NCBI GenBank assembly: GCA_047632755.1 | Contig: JBLIDT010000007.1 | Coordinates: 1 to 64,000 of the forward strand | DNA: 64,000 nt | Direction: 5' to 3' | Source: JAKVAV01 sp047632755 | Lineage (GTDB): Bacteria; Bacteroidota; Bacteroidia; Flavobacteriales_D; Cryomorphaceae | Shown here: in pieces, positions 42,534 to 51,198 of the stretch | How the letters are laid out: each line of letters starts with the position of its first letter | Numbering within the stretch: the stretch's first letter is position 1 | Translations under genes and position numbers: made by a program | Notes under the pieces: generated by a model | Told to the model about the DNA's origin: nothing | Database searches by the model: none | What the model saw: the letters and a program-made list of their open reading frames with translations, nothing else

Positions 42534-43006
42534 CCTAAGCTCTGGGCATCTTTCAGAACTTTCTGTTTCAGCTCTTCTTTAAATTCGGCTATTCTTCTTC
42601 TCAAATCTTCATTGCCCGATCCAAGAATTTGAGCGGCCAATATTCCCGCGTTCTTGGCTCCATCAAGAGCTACCGTAGCTACGGGAACTCCTGCGGGCAT
42701 TTGCAAAATACTGAGCACAGAATCCCATCCATCTATACTGTTTCGGCTTTTGACAGGGACGCCAATAACAGGTAGAGGAGTGATCGAAGCCGTCATTCCT
42801 GGAAGGTGGGCCGCGCCGCCAGCTCCGGCTATGATCACGCGGATGCCATTTTCTTCAGCTGTTTTGGCGTACTCAAACATCCGTTCGGGTGTGCGGTGTG
42901 CACTTACGATTTCCATTTTATAGGCTACTTTCAATTCGTCCAAAACATCCGCTGCTGCTTGCATTACGGAAAGGTCGCTTTTGCTACCCATGATGATTCC
43001 TACCAT
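42530..43006 (-). CDS. purE: N5-carboxyaminoimidazole ribonucleotide mutase
   Basis: PurE converts N5-CAIR to CAIR in purine synthesis. The 158-residue class I protein has GSKSDLSVMQ (7-16), VSAHRTPERMFEYA (catalytic His in SAHR), AGAGGAAHLPGM and GVPVKSR. It is 2 nt downstream of purK, its usual partner, so the unstable N5-CAIR is made and used by co-transcribed enzymes. Confidence 0.97.
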   Translation of the reverse strand: MVGIIMGSKSDLSVMQAAADVLDELKVAYKMEIVSAHRTPERMFEYAKTAEENGIRVIIAGAGGAAHLPGMTASITPLPVIGVPVKSRNSIDGWDSVLSILQMPAGVPVATVALDGAKNAGILAAQILGSGNEDLRRRIAEFKEELKQKVLKDAQSLG

Positions 43007-43008
43007 GA

Positions 43009-44157
43009 TTATTCTGATTTTACTTTAATGGTGTCTTTAATTTTGTGTGCGAGATCGCGCGCCTTTTCAGCGGAGTTTGCAGTGATGGTCACGTGGCCCA
43101 TCTTGCGGAAAGGCTTGGTATCCGTTTTTCCGTAAAGGTGAATATAAACACCGCTTTCCGATAAAGCTTCTTCCAGTCCTTCATATTGAACGGGGCCCGA
43201 AAAGCCTGCCTCTCCTAAGAGGTTTACCATTGCAGCTGGAACACGCAGACTCGTATCGCCGAGGGGGAGGCCCAAAATGCATCGAAGGTGCTGAGCGTAT
43301 TGGGAAGTGATGTTCGCTTCAATCGTATGGTGCCCCGAATTGTGCGGGCGAGGCGCCACTTCGTTGACCAGAATTTCTCCATCCTTATTTAGAAATAGCT
43401 CAACCGCCAAAATTCCAATAAATCCAAAAGCATCGATGGTCTGCATCGCTATTTCACGGGCTTTCTTTTCAATTTCTTCGGAGATTTCTGCAGGTGCAAA
43501 AAGCAATTCCACCAAATTGGCCTCAGAGTTAAACTCCAACTCTACCGCGGGGAAACCAGACGTTTCACCCTGTTCATTTCTCGCGGCGATTACCGCTAGT
43601 TCTTTTTCGAAGGGTACAAATTTTTCTAAGACTGATGGTGCATCAAAGGCTTTTTCAAAATCGGCTTCAGTGCGCAAAATTTGAACACCTTTTCCGTCGT
43701 ATCCACCTTTTCTCAGTTTCTGAGCAAAAGGCAAGAAGTCCTTGTGATCAGCTAGCTCAGCTTTGGACTCGATCAAGCGATACTCTGCAGTGGGTATTCC
43801 GTTTTTGCGGTAAAATTCTTTTTGGAGGCCTTTGTCTTGGACGATTTCTAAAAGCTCAGGCTGCGGATAGATTTTCACTCCTTCAGCTTGAAGTCTTTTT
43901 AGAGCGGGAATACTAACGTGTTCAATTTCGACAGTAATAAGGTCTTTGTTCTTCCCGAACTCATAGACCGTTTCTTCATCATTGAAATTTCCCGTCACAA
44001 ACTCGGGAACTAAATTCGCACAGGGAGCATTCTCGTTTGGGTCAAGACAAGCCAGCTTTATATCGAGATTGACAGCTTCCTGCTGCATCATTCGTCCTAG
44101 CTGGCCGCCGCCGAGAACGCCGAGCTTAAAATCCTTGTGATATGGCGCTTTTGACAT
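43009..44157 (-). CDS. purK: N5-carboxyaminoimidazole ribonucleotide synthase
   Basis: PurK uses ATP and bicarbonate to carboxylate AIR. The 382-residue ATP-grasp protein starts at MSKAPYHKDFKLGVLGGGQLGRMM, with LRKGGYDGKGVQ, ILVNEVAPRPHNSGHHTIEA and the C-terminal HLYGKTDTKPFRKMGHVT. A TATATTTG box ends 5 nt before this ATG and supports this start over the in-frame TTG at 44211. Heads a purK-purE unit. Confidence 0.97.
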   Translation of the reverse strand: MSKAPYHKDFKLGVLGGGQLGRMMQQEAVNLDIKLACLDPNENAPCANLVPEFVTGNFNDEETVYEFGKNKDLITVEIEHVSIPALKRLQAEGVKIYPQPELLEIVQDKGLQKEFYRKNGIPTAEYRLIESKAELADHKDFLPFAQKLRKGGYDGKGVQILRTEADFEKAFDAPSVLEKFVPFEKELAVIAARNEQGETSGFPAVELEFNSEANLVELLFAPAEISEEIEKKAREIAMQTIDAFGFIGILAVELFLNKDGEILVNEVAPRPHNSGHHTIEANITSQYAQHLRCILGLPLGDTSLRVPAAMVNLLGEAGFSGPVQYEGLEEALSESGVYIHLYGKTDTKPFRKMGHVTITANSAEKARDLAHKIKDTIKVKSE

Positions 44158-44162
44158 GCGGG

Positions 44163-44170
44163 CAAATATA
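44163..44170 (-). promoter_or_regulatory. -7 box of purK, 5 nt from the start codon
   Basis: On the minus strand TATATTTG, a full consensus match, ends 5 nt before the purK ATG (44157). The mRNA would be leaderless or nearly so. No clear -33 element is seen. Confidence 0.4.
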
Positions 44171-44325
44171 CGTTTAATGTCAAATGTTGGGTACTTCCTT
44201 GTTGACTTCAATTATGCTTATGAACCCTCTGTGCTTAATGAAAGACGAGGAGTAGAAAGCCTTCAAAAGTCCTTTCGAGAAAGGTGATAGTATTCATTAC
44301 CTTCGCCATTCAAAAATAAATCGGC

Positions 44326-44862
44326 ATGCCATCAGTAACCCTTTACGACAAAGAGTTTACCCTTTACCTCGAAGAAGAAAAGATTCAAAACGCGATTGCC
44401 AAAATGGCAAAGGAATTAACGGAAGAGTATGCGGGTAAAGACGTCGTATTCGTAGGCGTTCTTAACGGTTGCTTTCGATTTATTTCGGATTTAATGAAAT
44501 ACATTGATTTCAATGCTGAAATTAATTTTATTAAGCTGTCTTCTTACCGTGGAACAGAATCGAGTGGGAAAATTTCTGACCTGATGTCGCTCAATACTGA
44601 CCTGCAAAACAAGCATGTAGTCATTTTGGAAGATATCGTAGACACAGGACATACGCTCGATTACTTGATGGAAATTTTGAAAGAAAAAAATGCAGCTTCT
44701 TTAAAAGTTGCGTCTTTGCTTTACAAGCCAGATGCCTTTATCGGCAAAACAAAACCAGATTACACAGCATTCGATATTCCCAATTTATTTGTAGTGGGCT
44801 ATGGCCTGGATTACGATGGATTGGGAAGAAACTTAAACGATATTTATCAAATTAAATCCTGA
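44326..44862 (+). CDS. hpt: Hypoxanthine phosphoribosyltransferase
   Basis: Hpt salvages hypoxanthine and guanine to IMP and GMP with PRPP. The 178-residue protein has VGVLNGCFRF, the PRPP-binding ILEDIVDTGHTLDYLME and the C-terminal LFVVGYGLDYDG. A TACCTTCG box at 44298-44305 lies 20 nt before the ATG. It heads a tight plus-strand run of six genes (hpt, adk, obgE, PAP2, crcB, phosphatase). Confidence 0.95.
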   Translation: MPSVTLYDKEFTLYLEEEKIQNAIAKMAKELTEEYAGKDVVFVGVLNGCFRFISDLMKYIDFNAEINFIKLSSYRGTESSGKISDLMSLNTDLQNKHVVILEDIVDTGHTLDYLMEILKEKNAASLKVASLLYKPDAFIGKTKPDYTAFDIPNLFVVGYGLDYDGLGRNLNDIYQIKS

Positions 44863-44864
44863 TT

Positions 44865-45440
44865 ATGATCAACTTGGTTCTATTCGGCCCTCCAGGAGCC
44901 GGAAAAGGTACACAAGCCGAAAAAATCGTTGAAAAACACAATTTGGTTCACCTTTCAACAGGAGATATTTTTCGTAGAAACATCAAGCAGCATACAGAGC
45001 TCGGAGATTTGGCCAAAAGCTACATCGACAAAGGTGAACTTGTTCCTGATGAGGTAACCATCAAAATGTTGGAAGCTGAAGTTGATGGACATACCGATCC
45101 GAATGGGTTCATATTCGATGGGTTTCCCCGCACCACTGCCCAGGCAGAGGCCTTGGATGTCTATTTGGAATCAAAAAATACATCCATCACCCTTATGCTC
45201 GCATTGAGTGTAGAAGATATTGAACTCAAGGCCCGATTGAAAAAGCGTGCTGAAGTGAGTGGTCGAACCGACGATGCCAATTCTGAAATCATAGCCAATC
45301 GTATAGCCGTTTACAAAAGTGAAACGGCTCCTGTAGCAGATTACTACAAGGCTCAAGATAAATATGAAGCGGTAGATGGAGTTGGATCGATTGACGCGAT
45401 CAGCGAAAAATTATTTGAAGCGATAACGAGTCATGAGTAG
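44865..45440 (+). CDS. adk: Adenylate kinase
   Basis: Adk equilibrates ATP, ADP and AMP. The 191-residue protein has the P-loop GPPGAGKGTQ (8-17), STGDIFR, FDGFPRT (AMP site) and GRTDDANSEII. It is the short form: the insert that carries the zinc or large lid in E. coli-type enzymes is missing, as usual in Bacteroidota. It starts 2 nt after hpt and overlaps obgE by 8 nt. Confidence 0.97.
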   Translation: MINLVLFGPPGAGKGTQAEKIVEKHNLVHLSTGDIFRRNIKQHTELGDLAKSYIDKGELVPDEVTIKMLEAEVDGHTDPNGFIFDGFPRTTAQAEALDVYLESKNTSITLMLALSVEDIELKARLKKRAEVSGRTDDANSEIIANRIAVYKSETAPVADYYKAQDKYEAVDGVGSIDAISEKLFEAITSHE

Positions 45441-46422
45441 TCACAACTTTGTCGATTACGTAAAAATTAATTGCCGCTCTGGAAGGGGCGGGGCAGGAAG
45501 TAAACACCTTTACCGCGACAAGTTAACCTCCAAAGGAGGACCTGACGGAGGAGATGGCGGACGCGGTGGTCACGTGATTATTCGCGGAAACGCTCAGCTC
45601 TGGACACTTCTCCACCTAAAATACCGAAAACACATTAAAGCTGATCACGGCGAGTCGGGAGGAAAACAAACGAGCACGGGTAAGTCGGGTGACGATTCTA
45701 TCGTCCAAGTGCCTCTGGGAACAGTGGCCAGAGACCCTGAGACTGGTGAAGTGCTGATTGAGATTACCGAAGAAGGACAGGAGTACGTTCTGCTTAAAGG
45801 TGGTCGTGGAGGTCAAGGGAATGTTCATTTTAAAACATCAACGCGCCAAACACCTCGATTTGCGCAGACTGGAGAAGAAGAACGTGAGGCTTGGCGAGTA
45901 TTGGAACTCAAGGTCTTGGCCGATGTAGGTTTGGTTGGTTTTCCGAATGCGGGTAAGTCTACTCTGCTCTCAGTTATTACCGCTGCGAAACCCGAAATTG
46001 CCGATTATCCTTTTACGACGCTTGTTCCCAATCTGGGAATTGTCAGTTACCGAGATGATCACTCTTTTATCATGGCCGACATTCCCGGTATCATCGAAGG
46101 AGCAAGTGAAGGGAAAGGGTTGGGAACTAGATTCCTGCGTCATATCGAGCGAAATAGTCTCTTGCTTTTCATGGTGCCTGCCGACAGTGATGATATTCCT
46201 AAAGAGTACGAGATTCTTATCAGTGAACTGACAGCTTATAACCCTGAGTTACTCGATAAGGATCGCCTTTTGGCTATCACCAAGAGTGATCTTTTGGATG
46301 AAGAATTGAAAAAAGAAATGGTGGCCGAAATGCCATCGGTTGAATACGTATTTATTTCATCCGTGGCCCAATTGGGACTTACGGAACTCAAAGATAAGAT
46401 CTGGGAAAAACTCAATAGATAG
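45433..46422 (+). CDS. obgE: Obg-family ribosome assembly GTPase
   Basis: ObgE is an essential GTPase for 50S assembly and stress control. The 329-residue protein has the glycine-rich Obg fold (SGRGGAGSKH ... GGPDGGDGGRGGHV, 1-160) and a G domain with G1 GFPNAGKST, G3 DIPGIIEGASEG and G4 TKSD. There is no C-terminal OCT domain. The 8-nt overlap with adk suggests coupled translation. Confidence 0.97.
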   Translation: MSSHNFVDYVKINCRSGRGGAGSKHLYRDKLTSKGGPDGGDGGRGGHVIIRGNAQLWTLLHLKYRKHIKADHGESGGKQTSTGKSGDDSIVQVPLGTVARDPETGEVLIEITEEGQEYVLLKGGRGGQGNVHFKTSTRQTPRFAQTGEEEREAWRVLELKVLADVGLVGFPNAGKSTLLSVITAAKPEIADYPFTTLVPNLGIVSYRDDHSFIMADIPGIIEGASEGKGLGTRFLRHIERNSLLLFMVPADSDDIPKEYEILISELTAYNPELLDKDRLLAITKSDLLDEELKKEMVAEMPSVEYVFISSVAQLGLTELKDKIWEKLNR

Positions 46423-46424
46423 CC

Positions 46425-46994
46425 ATGATTGAGCATTTGGAACAGTGGGATCGGCAGTTGTTTCTCTGGTTAAATGGCCTTCATGCGGATTGGCTCGATC
46501 AGCCCATGTACTACATGAGCGATGAGTTACTCTGGATCCCAGTTTATCTATTTTTTCTTTGGGCTATTGCCAAGGCCTATGATTGGAAAATGGCACTCTG
46601 GACCCTGCTGGGAGTGGCAGTAGTTGTTACCCTTGGAGACCGTATTTCAGTAGAGCTTTTCAAGGAAGTATTTCAACGGTATCGGCCATCTCGAAATTTG
46701 GAAATCTACGACCTCGTGCATGTCGTCAATGAATACCGAGGAGGGAAGTACGGCTTTGTAAGTTCCCATGCCACTAACTTCTTTGGAATCGCTACTTTCT
46801 TGTTCATGGTTTTCCGCAAGCCTTATCCCAAATGGGCGCCATATGTTTTTCTCTTTTCGGGACTGGTGGCATACACACGTATTTATCTAGGTGTTCACTA
46901 TCCCGCAGATATCGTTTGTGGAGGTATCCTTGGAGCACTCATTGGCTGGATTGTCTTCAATGCTTTTAATCGATTTGTATGGAAATTACCCTGA
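46425..46994 (+). CDS. PAP2-family membrane phosphatase
   Basis: The 189-residue membrane protein has the three PAP2 motifs: KEVFQRYRPSRN (KxxxxxxRP), SSHATNFFG (PSGH-like, with Ser-Ser-His) and RIYLGVHYPAD (SRxxxxxHxxxD-like). Several helices flank them. Family members dephosphorylate lipid phosphates such as undecaprenyl diphosphate or phosphatidic acid at the membrane. An UppP-like role in recycling the lipid carrier is possible but not proven. It overlaps crcB by 16 nt. Confidence 0.88.
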   Translation: MIEHLEQWDRQLFLWLNGLHADWLDQPMYYMSDELLWIPVYLFFLWAIAKAYDWKMALWTLLGVAVVVTLGDRISVELFKEVFQRYRPSRNLEIYDLVHVVNEYRGGKYGFVSSHATNFFGIATFLFMVFRKPYPKWAPYVFLFSGLVAYTRIYLGVHYPADIVCGGILGALIGWIVFNAFNRFVWKLP

Positions 46995-47356
46995 GAGATT
47001 TGGTGGCCATTTTCTTGGGCGGTGGATTGGGTTCCGTTGCTCGATTCCTAACGGGAAGAGCAATGATGAGGCTTATACCAAGTTCATTTCCTTGGGGTAC
47101 ATTGGTAGCCAATGTGTTGAGCTGTATAGCCTTGGGTGTATTCGTATGGCTTATAGCCAAAGAGGATATGAAAGGATGGTGGATTTCATTTGCCGTGATC
47201 GGCTTCTGCGGGGGCTTTAGCACCTTCTCCACATTCAGTTATGAAACAGTTAAGCTGCTGCATGACGGACACCTTATGATGGCGGGAGCCAACGTTTTGG
47301 TTAGTTTAGTAGTGTGTATGGTCATCTTGTATTACCTCTCAAAATTCATTTCATGA
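46979..47356 (+). CDS. crcB: Fluoride channel CrcB/Fluc
   Basis: Fluc channels export toxic fluoride as dual-topology homodimers. The 125-residue protein has four helices, GGGLGSVARFLTG near the N-terminus and the conserved GFCGGFSTFSTFSYE (about 66-80) with the pore Phe residues. Only one copy is here, consistent with a homodimer. No fluoride riboswitch is visible, since the start lies inside the PAP2 gene. It overlaps the phosphatase gene by 4 nt (ATGA). Confidence 0.95.
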   Translation: MEITLRDLVAIFLGGGLGSVARFLTGRAMMRLIPSSFPWGTLVANVLSCIALGVFVWLIAKEDMKGWWISFAVIGFCGGFSTFSTFSYETVKLLHDGHLMMAGANVLVSLVVCMVILYYLSKFIS

Positions 47357-48981
47357 AAAGGACTTTAGGAATAGCAGTGGCGGTTTTCTTGTCGATGGTC
47401 ACTTTGGCCCAAGACACCGATAATCGCCCAAAATTGGTAGTGGGTATTGTGGTCGATCAGATGCGAAATGACTTTCTCTCTCGCTATGCTGATCTTTATG
47501 GTGAAGGAGGTTTCAAGCGCTTAATGGAAGATGGATTTTACGGTGCTAATCACCGATTTTCATATACCCCGACGATAACTGGCCCTGGACATGCATCTGT
47601 CTATACTGGCACAACGCCCGCTGTTCATGCAATTGTTGCAAACGATTGGTACGATCCCATTTCCAAAAAAGGAATGTACTGCGTAGAAGACAAGAGCGTA
47701 AAATCCGTGGGCGTTGATAAAGCAGCGGGACAAATGAGCCCGAAGAATCTTAAAACAACCACCGTAACCGATGAGCTCAAGCTTTTTTGGAATCAGAAGG
47801 CCAAGGTGATCGCCGTTTCTCTGAAAGATCGCGGAGCCGTTTTGCCAGGTGGACATCTGGCTGACGGCGCATACTGGTACAAGGACAAAAAGTTCATCAC
47901 GAGTTCTTATTACATGGATGAATTACCAGAATGGGTAAATGATTTTAACAATCGAAATCTGGTGGACACTTATTTTGTCAAGGGTTGGCAACCCTTATTG
48001 GCCACATCGCTTTATACCGCAAGTCTTCCCGACAACAATCCCTACGAATCTCTTTACGAAGGAGAGAAATACCCAGTGCTTCCCAAAGATTTGGCCGACT
48101 TGGCGAAGCAAAACGATCCAGAGGAAGTCTTAAAAAGATCTCCATGGGGAAATAGCTTAATTCTTGAGTTCGGTTTGGCAGCGGTCATAAAAGAAGAGTT
48201 GGGACAAGATGACATCACCGATTTTTTGGCATTGAGTTTTTCCTCCCCAGACTATATGGGGCACGCGTATGGGCCTCGTTCATTAGAGGTACAAGACATG
48301 TATCTGAGGCTCGATAATGACTTGAGTGAATTCTTTGACTTTCTAGACAGCTATGTCGGAAAGGGCCAATACACAATAATGCTTACTGCTGATCATGGGG
48401 TTGCAGATGTTGCTCAGTATTCCATTGATAACAATCTACCAGGAGGGTACTTTGACCGAAAGGGAAGCAAAGAACTTTTGACGGACATTTTACTTGAGTA
48501 TGATTCGCTCGGACTTGAATTGATTGAAGAAATGGAGGGGAACCACATTTTCTTTAATCGCGAGAAGCTGAAAGAAGCGAGAATAGCCGTTAGTGATTTG
48601 GCGGACTATATGGCCGATGAGATGTGTCGGATGCCTGGAATTTATGGAGCTTATCCTTCTGAAAAGATTCGGCTAGCAGGTTCAGCTGAATTCCCCATTC
48701 GGAATTTGCAGCGGGGATTGCATCCTTATCTTTCTGGCGATGTTATTTTTATTATGGAAAGCGGCTGGATGCGTCACGGTAAGACTGGAACTACTCACGG
48801 CAGCCCTTGGGTGTACGATCAGCACGTACCGCTTCTTCTTTATGGTTTTGGCGTAGAAAAAGGCAAGACCTACCGCGAAACGAATATTCGCGATATAGCG
48901 CCGACGCTAAGCTTGATTATGGGAGTTCCTTTTCCTTCGGGAATGACAGGGAGTCCGATTATTGAGGCGATCAAAGATTAA
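47353..48981 (+). CDS. PafA-like alkaline phosphatase
   Basis: The 542-residue exported protein starts at MKRTLGIAVAVF with a signal peptide of about 19 residues. It belongs to the alkaline phosphatase superfamily: Asp35 (VVDQMR) as metal ligand, probable nucleophile Thr76 in TPTITGPGHASVYTG, then SPDYMGHAYGP, TADHGVAD and GTTHGSPW with further metal ligands. The Thr nucleophile and layout match PafA of Flavobacteriia, a periplasmic phosphate monoesterase that frees phosphate from organic esters. Last gene of the hpt operon; 4 nt from the opposing regulator stop. Confidence 0.88.
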   Translation: MKRTLGIAVAVFLSMVTLAQDTDNRPKLVVGIVVDQMRNDFLSRYADLYGEGGFKRLMEDGFYGANHRFSYTPTITGPGHASVYTGTTPAVHAIVANDWYDPISKKGMYCVEDKSVKSVGVDKAAGQMSPKNLKTTTVTDELKLFWNQKAKVIAVSLKDRGAVLPGGHLADGAYWYKDKKFITSSYYMDELPEWVNDFNNRNLVDTYFVKGWQPLLATSLYTASLPDNNPYESLYEGEKYPVLPKDLADLAKQNDPEEVLKRSPWGNSLILEFGLAAVIKEELGQDDITDFLALSFSSPDYMGHAYGPRSLEVQDMYLRLDNDLSEFFDFLDSYVGKGQYTIMLTADHGVADVAQYSIDNNLPGGYFDRKGSKELLTDILLEYDSLGLELIEEMEGNHIFFNREKLKEARIAVSDLADYMADEMCRMPGIYGAYPSEKIRLAGSAEFPIRNLQRGLHPYLSGDVIFIMESGWMRHGKTGTTHGSPWVYDQHVPLLLYGFGVEKGKTYRETNIRDIAPTLSLIMGVPFPSGMTGSPIIEAIKD

Positions 48982-48985
48982 ACTC

Positions 48986-50155
48986 TTACCTCTTTGGATT
49001 TGCATATTGCTTTACATCCGCACCAGTAATTATCTTACCGCAAAGAATAATCAAGCGTTCGATTAGATTGCGCAGTTCACGAATGTTTCCTGTCCAGTTG
49101 AGTGATTGCAATGCTTCGTAAGCGTCTTTAGTCAACTCTTTTCTCGGGCTTCCTTGCTCTTGAGCAATGGAATCTAAAAAGTGATCCGCCAGCAAAGGCA
49201 CGTCATCAATGCGTTCGTTTAATGAAGGCACGTGGATGAGGATCACACTCAATCGGTGGAAGAGATCTTCACGGAAGTTTCCTTCTTTAATCTCTGCGTT
49301 GAGGTCTTTATTCGTAGCGGCTATGATGCGCACATCTACTTTAATGTCTTTGTCTCCGCCTACGCGGTTGATCTTATTCTCTTGCAAAGCTCTGAGGACT
49401 TTGGCTTGAGCCGAAGCGCTCATGTCTCCAATTTCATCCAAAAATAAAGTGCCACCGTCGGCTTGCTCAAACTTTCCTTTTCGCTGCTTCACAGCAGATG
49501 TAAAAGCTCCTTTCTCGTGACCGAACAATTCACTTTCGATCAATTCAGAAGGAATGGCAGCGCAATTCACCTCAATAAACGGAGCCTTTGCTCGATTGCT
49601 GTTTTCGTGAAGTTGGCGAGCTACTAATTCCTTTCCCGAACCATTAGGTCCCGTGACCAATACTCTCGCATCGCTGGGAGCCACTTTTGCAATCATCTCT
49701 TTGATGTCTTCTATTGCCTTGGATTCTCCGATGATGTTTGAGCCTTTGATTAGCTTAATTTTCTTTCGAAGTGTCTTGGTTTCCACTTCCAAGTTGACGC
49801 GCTCCATGGCATTGCGTAAAGTCACTAGGGTGCGGTTGAGGTCAAGTGGTTTTTCGATAAAATCATAAGCACCTTTCTTAATTGCTTCTACAGCCGTCTC
49901 AATGTTTCCGTGTCCGGAAATCATAATGATAGGTGACTCTACTCCGTTTTCCAGTGCCTTTTCAAGAACTTCCATGCCATCCATTTTTGGCATCTTAATG
50001 TCGCAAAGGACAGCGTCGTAAGGGTTTTCGGTAAGTTTTTTTAATCCAGAGGGTCCATCTTCTGCGTCGTCGACGGTAAATTTTTCAAATTCGAGGATTT
50101 CACGAAGCGTATTTCTAATGCTTCTTTCGTCGTCAATAATCAGAATGGATGCCAT
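48986..50155 (-). CDS. NtrC-like response regulator without a DNA-binding domain
   Basis: The 389-residue protein has a receiver (1-120, phosphoacceptor Asp52 in LCDIKMPKMDG) and a sigma-54-type AAA+ domain (about 140-385) with Walker A GPNGSGKE (169-176), Walker B GGTLFLDEIGDM (234-245) and the sigma-54 contact loop reading GAFTSA (216-221) instead of GAFTGA. It stops right after the AAA+ helical part (VKQYANPKR); the Fis-type helix-turn-helix of NtrC is missing. It may act without specific DNA binding or through other contacts. It follows the Ppx/GppA gene with 1 nt between. Confidence 0.9.
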   Translation of the reverse strand: MASILIIDDERSIRNTLREILEFEKFTVDDAEDGPSGLKKLTENPYDAVLCDIKMPKMDGMEVLEKALENGVESPIIMISGHGNIETAVEAIKKGAYDFIEKPLDLNRTLVTLRNAMERVNLEVETKTLRKKIKLIKGSNIIGESKAIEDIKEMIAKVAPSDARVLVTGPNGSGKELVARQLHENSNRAKAPFIEVNCAAIPSELIESELFGHEKGAFTSAVKQRKGKFEQADGGTLFLDEIGDMSASAQAKVLRALQENKINRVGGDKDIKVDVRIIAATNKDLNAEIKEGNFREDLFHRLSVILIHVPSLNERIDDVPLLADHFLDSIAQEQGSPRKELTKDAYEALQSLNWTGNIRELRNLIERLIILCGKIITGADVKQYANPKR

Positions 50156-50156
50156 C

Positions 50157-51089
50157 TTATAGATTTCCTTTTAACACTTCGAAGAGTACTCCTTCTTTCA
50201 GAGAATATTTCGACAATTTCACTGTTTCGATATTGGTTTTATTCAAAACGAGCCTGACGAAGATTGCCGACATGACAATCATGTTTACCCGCATGGCTAC
50301 CATGCCATCCATCGCCTCTCGCTGAATTCTGGTTGATCGCACTAGTTCGTCTAAATACTTGTCGAGGATGTCGCGGCTTAAGTCCAGACTCAAGGCACTG
50401 GTCGTGTCCTCGTATGTGCCGATGCGTTTTGAGATGACATCTGAGAAGGTATCGAAAGATCCCGATGAACCAATCAAGGTTTTGATACCCTCGTTTTCTG
50501 CGACTTCAAACACATCTCCAATTTGACTTTCGAGACTTTCTTCAATTTCTTTTAGGGTCGAGTCGCTAATGGGATCTTGGGGTTTGTGCTTTTCCAAAAG
50601 GCGACTCACGCCTAGCTCGTAGCTTCTCTTCCAAAGAATCTCTTGATCGTTGGCCGCCACGAATTCAGTACTTCCGCCACCAATGTCCATAATCAAAGCA
50701 TTCTCATTGGTAAGCGCCCCTGAAAGCTGCACTCCGTTGTAGATCATGCTTGCTTCTCGGTCACCATCTATTACATGAATAGTGATCCCAAAACGTTCTT
50801 TGACTTTGCTTACAAAGTCATTTGCATTTGAAGCGCTTCTTACTGCAGAGGTAGCAAAAGCAAGAACTTTATCGCAATACTGATTTTTGATAACGGTTAT
50901 TTGTGCTTCTAACGCTAGGAAAGCTCGTTCCATAGCAGCTTCCGTGATGTATTTCTTTTCGAAACTTCCTTCGCCAAGTTTTACTCCGACTTTTGAGCGA
51001 TATGTGGGTTTATAGCCTCCCTTGTCGTCTAGCTCTGCTATGAGCAAGTTGAAGGTGTTCGTTCCCAAATCGATGATACCTATTTTCAA
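50157..51089 (-). CDS. Ppx/GppA-family phosphatase
   Basis: The 310-residue protein is of the exopolyphosphatase/pppGpp phosphatase family, with the ASKHA ATPase-like fold: IIDLGTNTFNLLIAE (5-19), MDIGGGSTEF and GSSGSFDTFSD. The short form has one catalytic domain and lacks the C-terminal HD part of the E. coli Ppx. It degrades polyphosphate or converts pppGpp to ppGpp. Its link with the response regulator gene 1 nt downstream suggests a joint role in stress or phosphate signalling. Confidence 0.88.
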   Translation of the reverse strand: MKIGIIDLGTNTFNLLIAELDDKGGYKPTYRSKVGVKLGEGSFEKKYITEAAMERAFLALEAQITVIKNQYCDKVLAFATSAVRSASNANDFVSKVKERFGITIHVIDGDREASMIYNGVQLSGALTNENALIMDIGGGSTEFVAANDQEILWKRSYELGVSRLLEKHKPQDPISDSTLKEIEESLESQIGDVFEVAENEGIKTLIGSSGSFDTFSDVISKRIGTYEDTTSALSLDLSRDILDKYLDELVRSTRIQREAMDGMVAMRVNMIVMSAIFVRLVLNKTNIETVKLSKYSLKEGVLFEVLKGNL

Positions 51090-51198
51090 TACTTCGGGTT
51101 TTTCGTAGATTCAAATATAACGGAATATCGAGTTCATTCAACCTAGCAAAAAGGGGAAGCGCAGGAATAATCTAGGTTTTGTTTCTAATTATCTCCAA

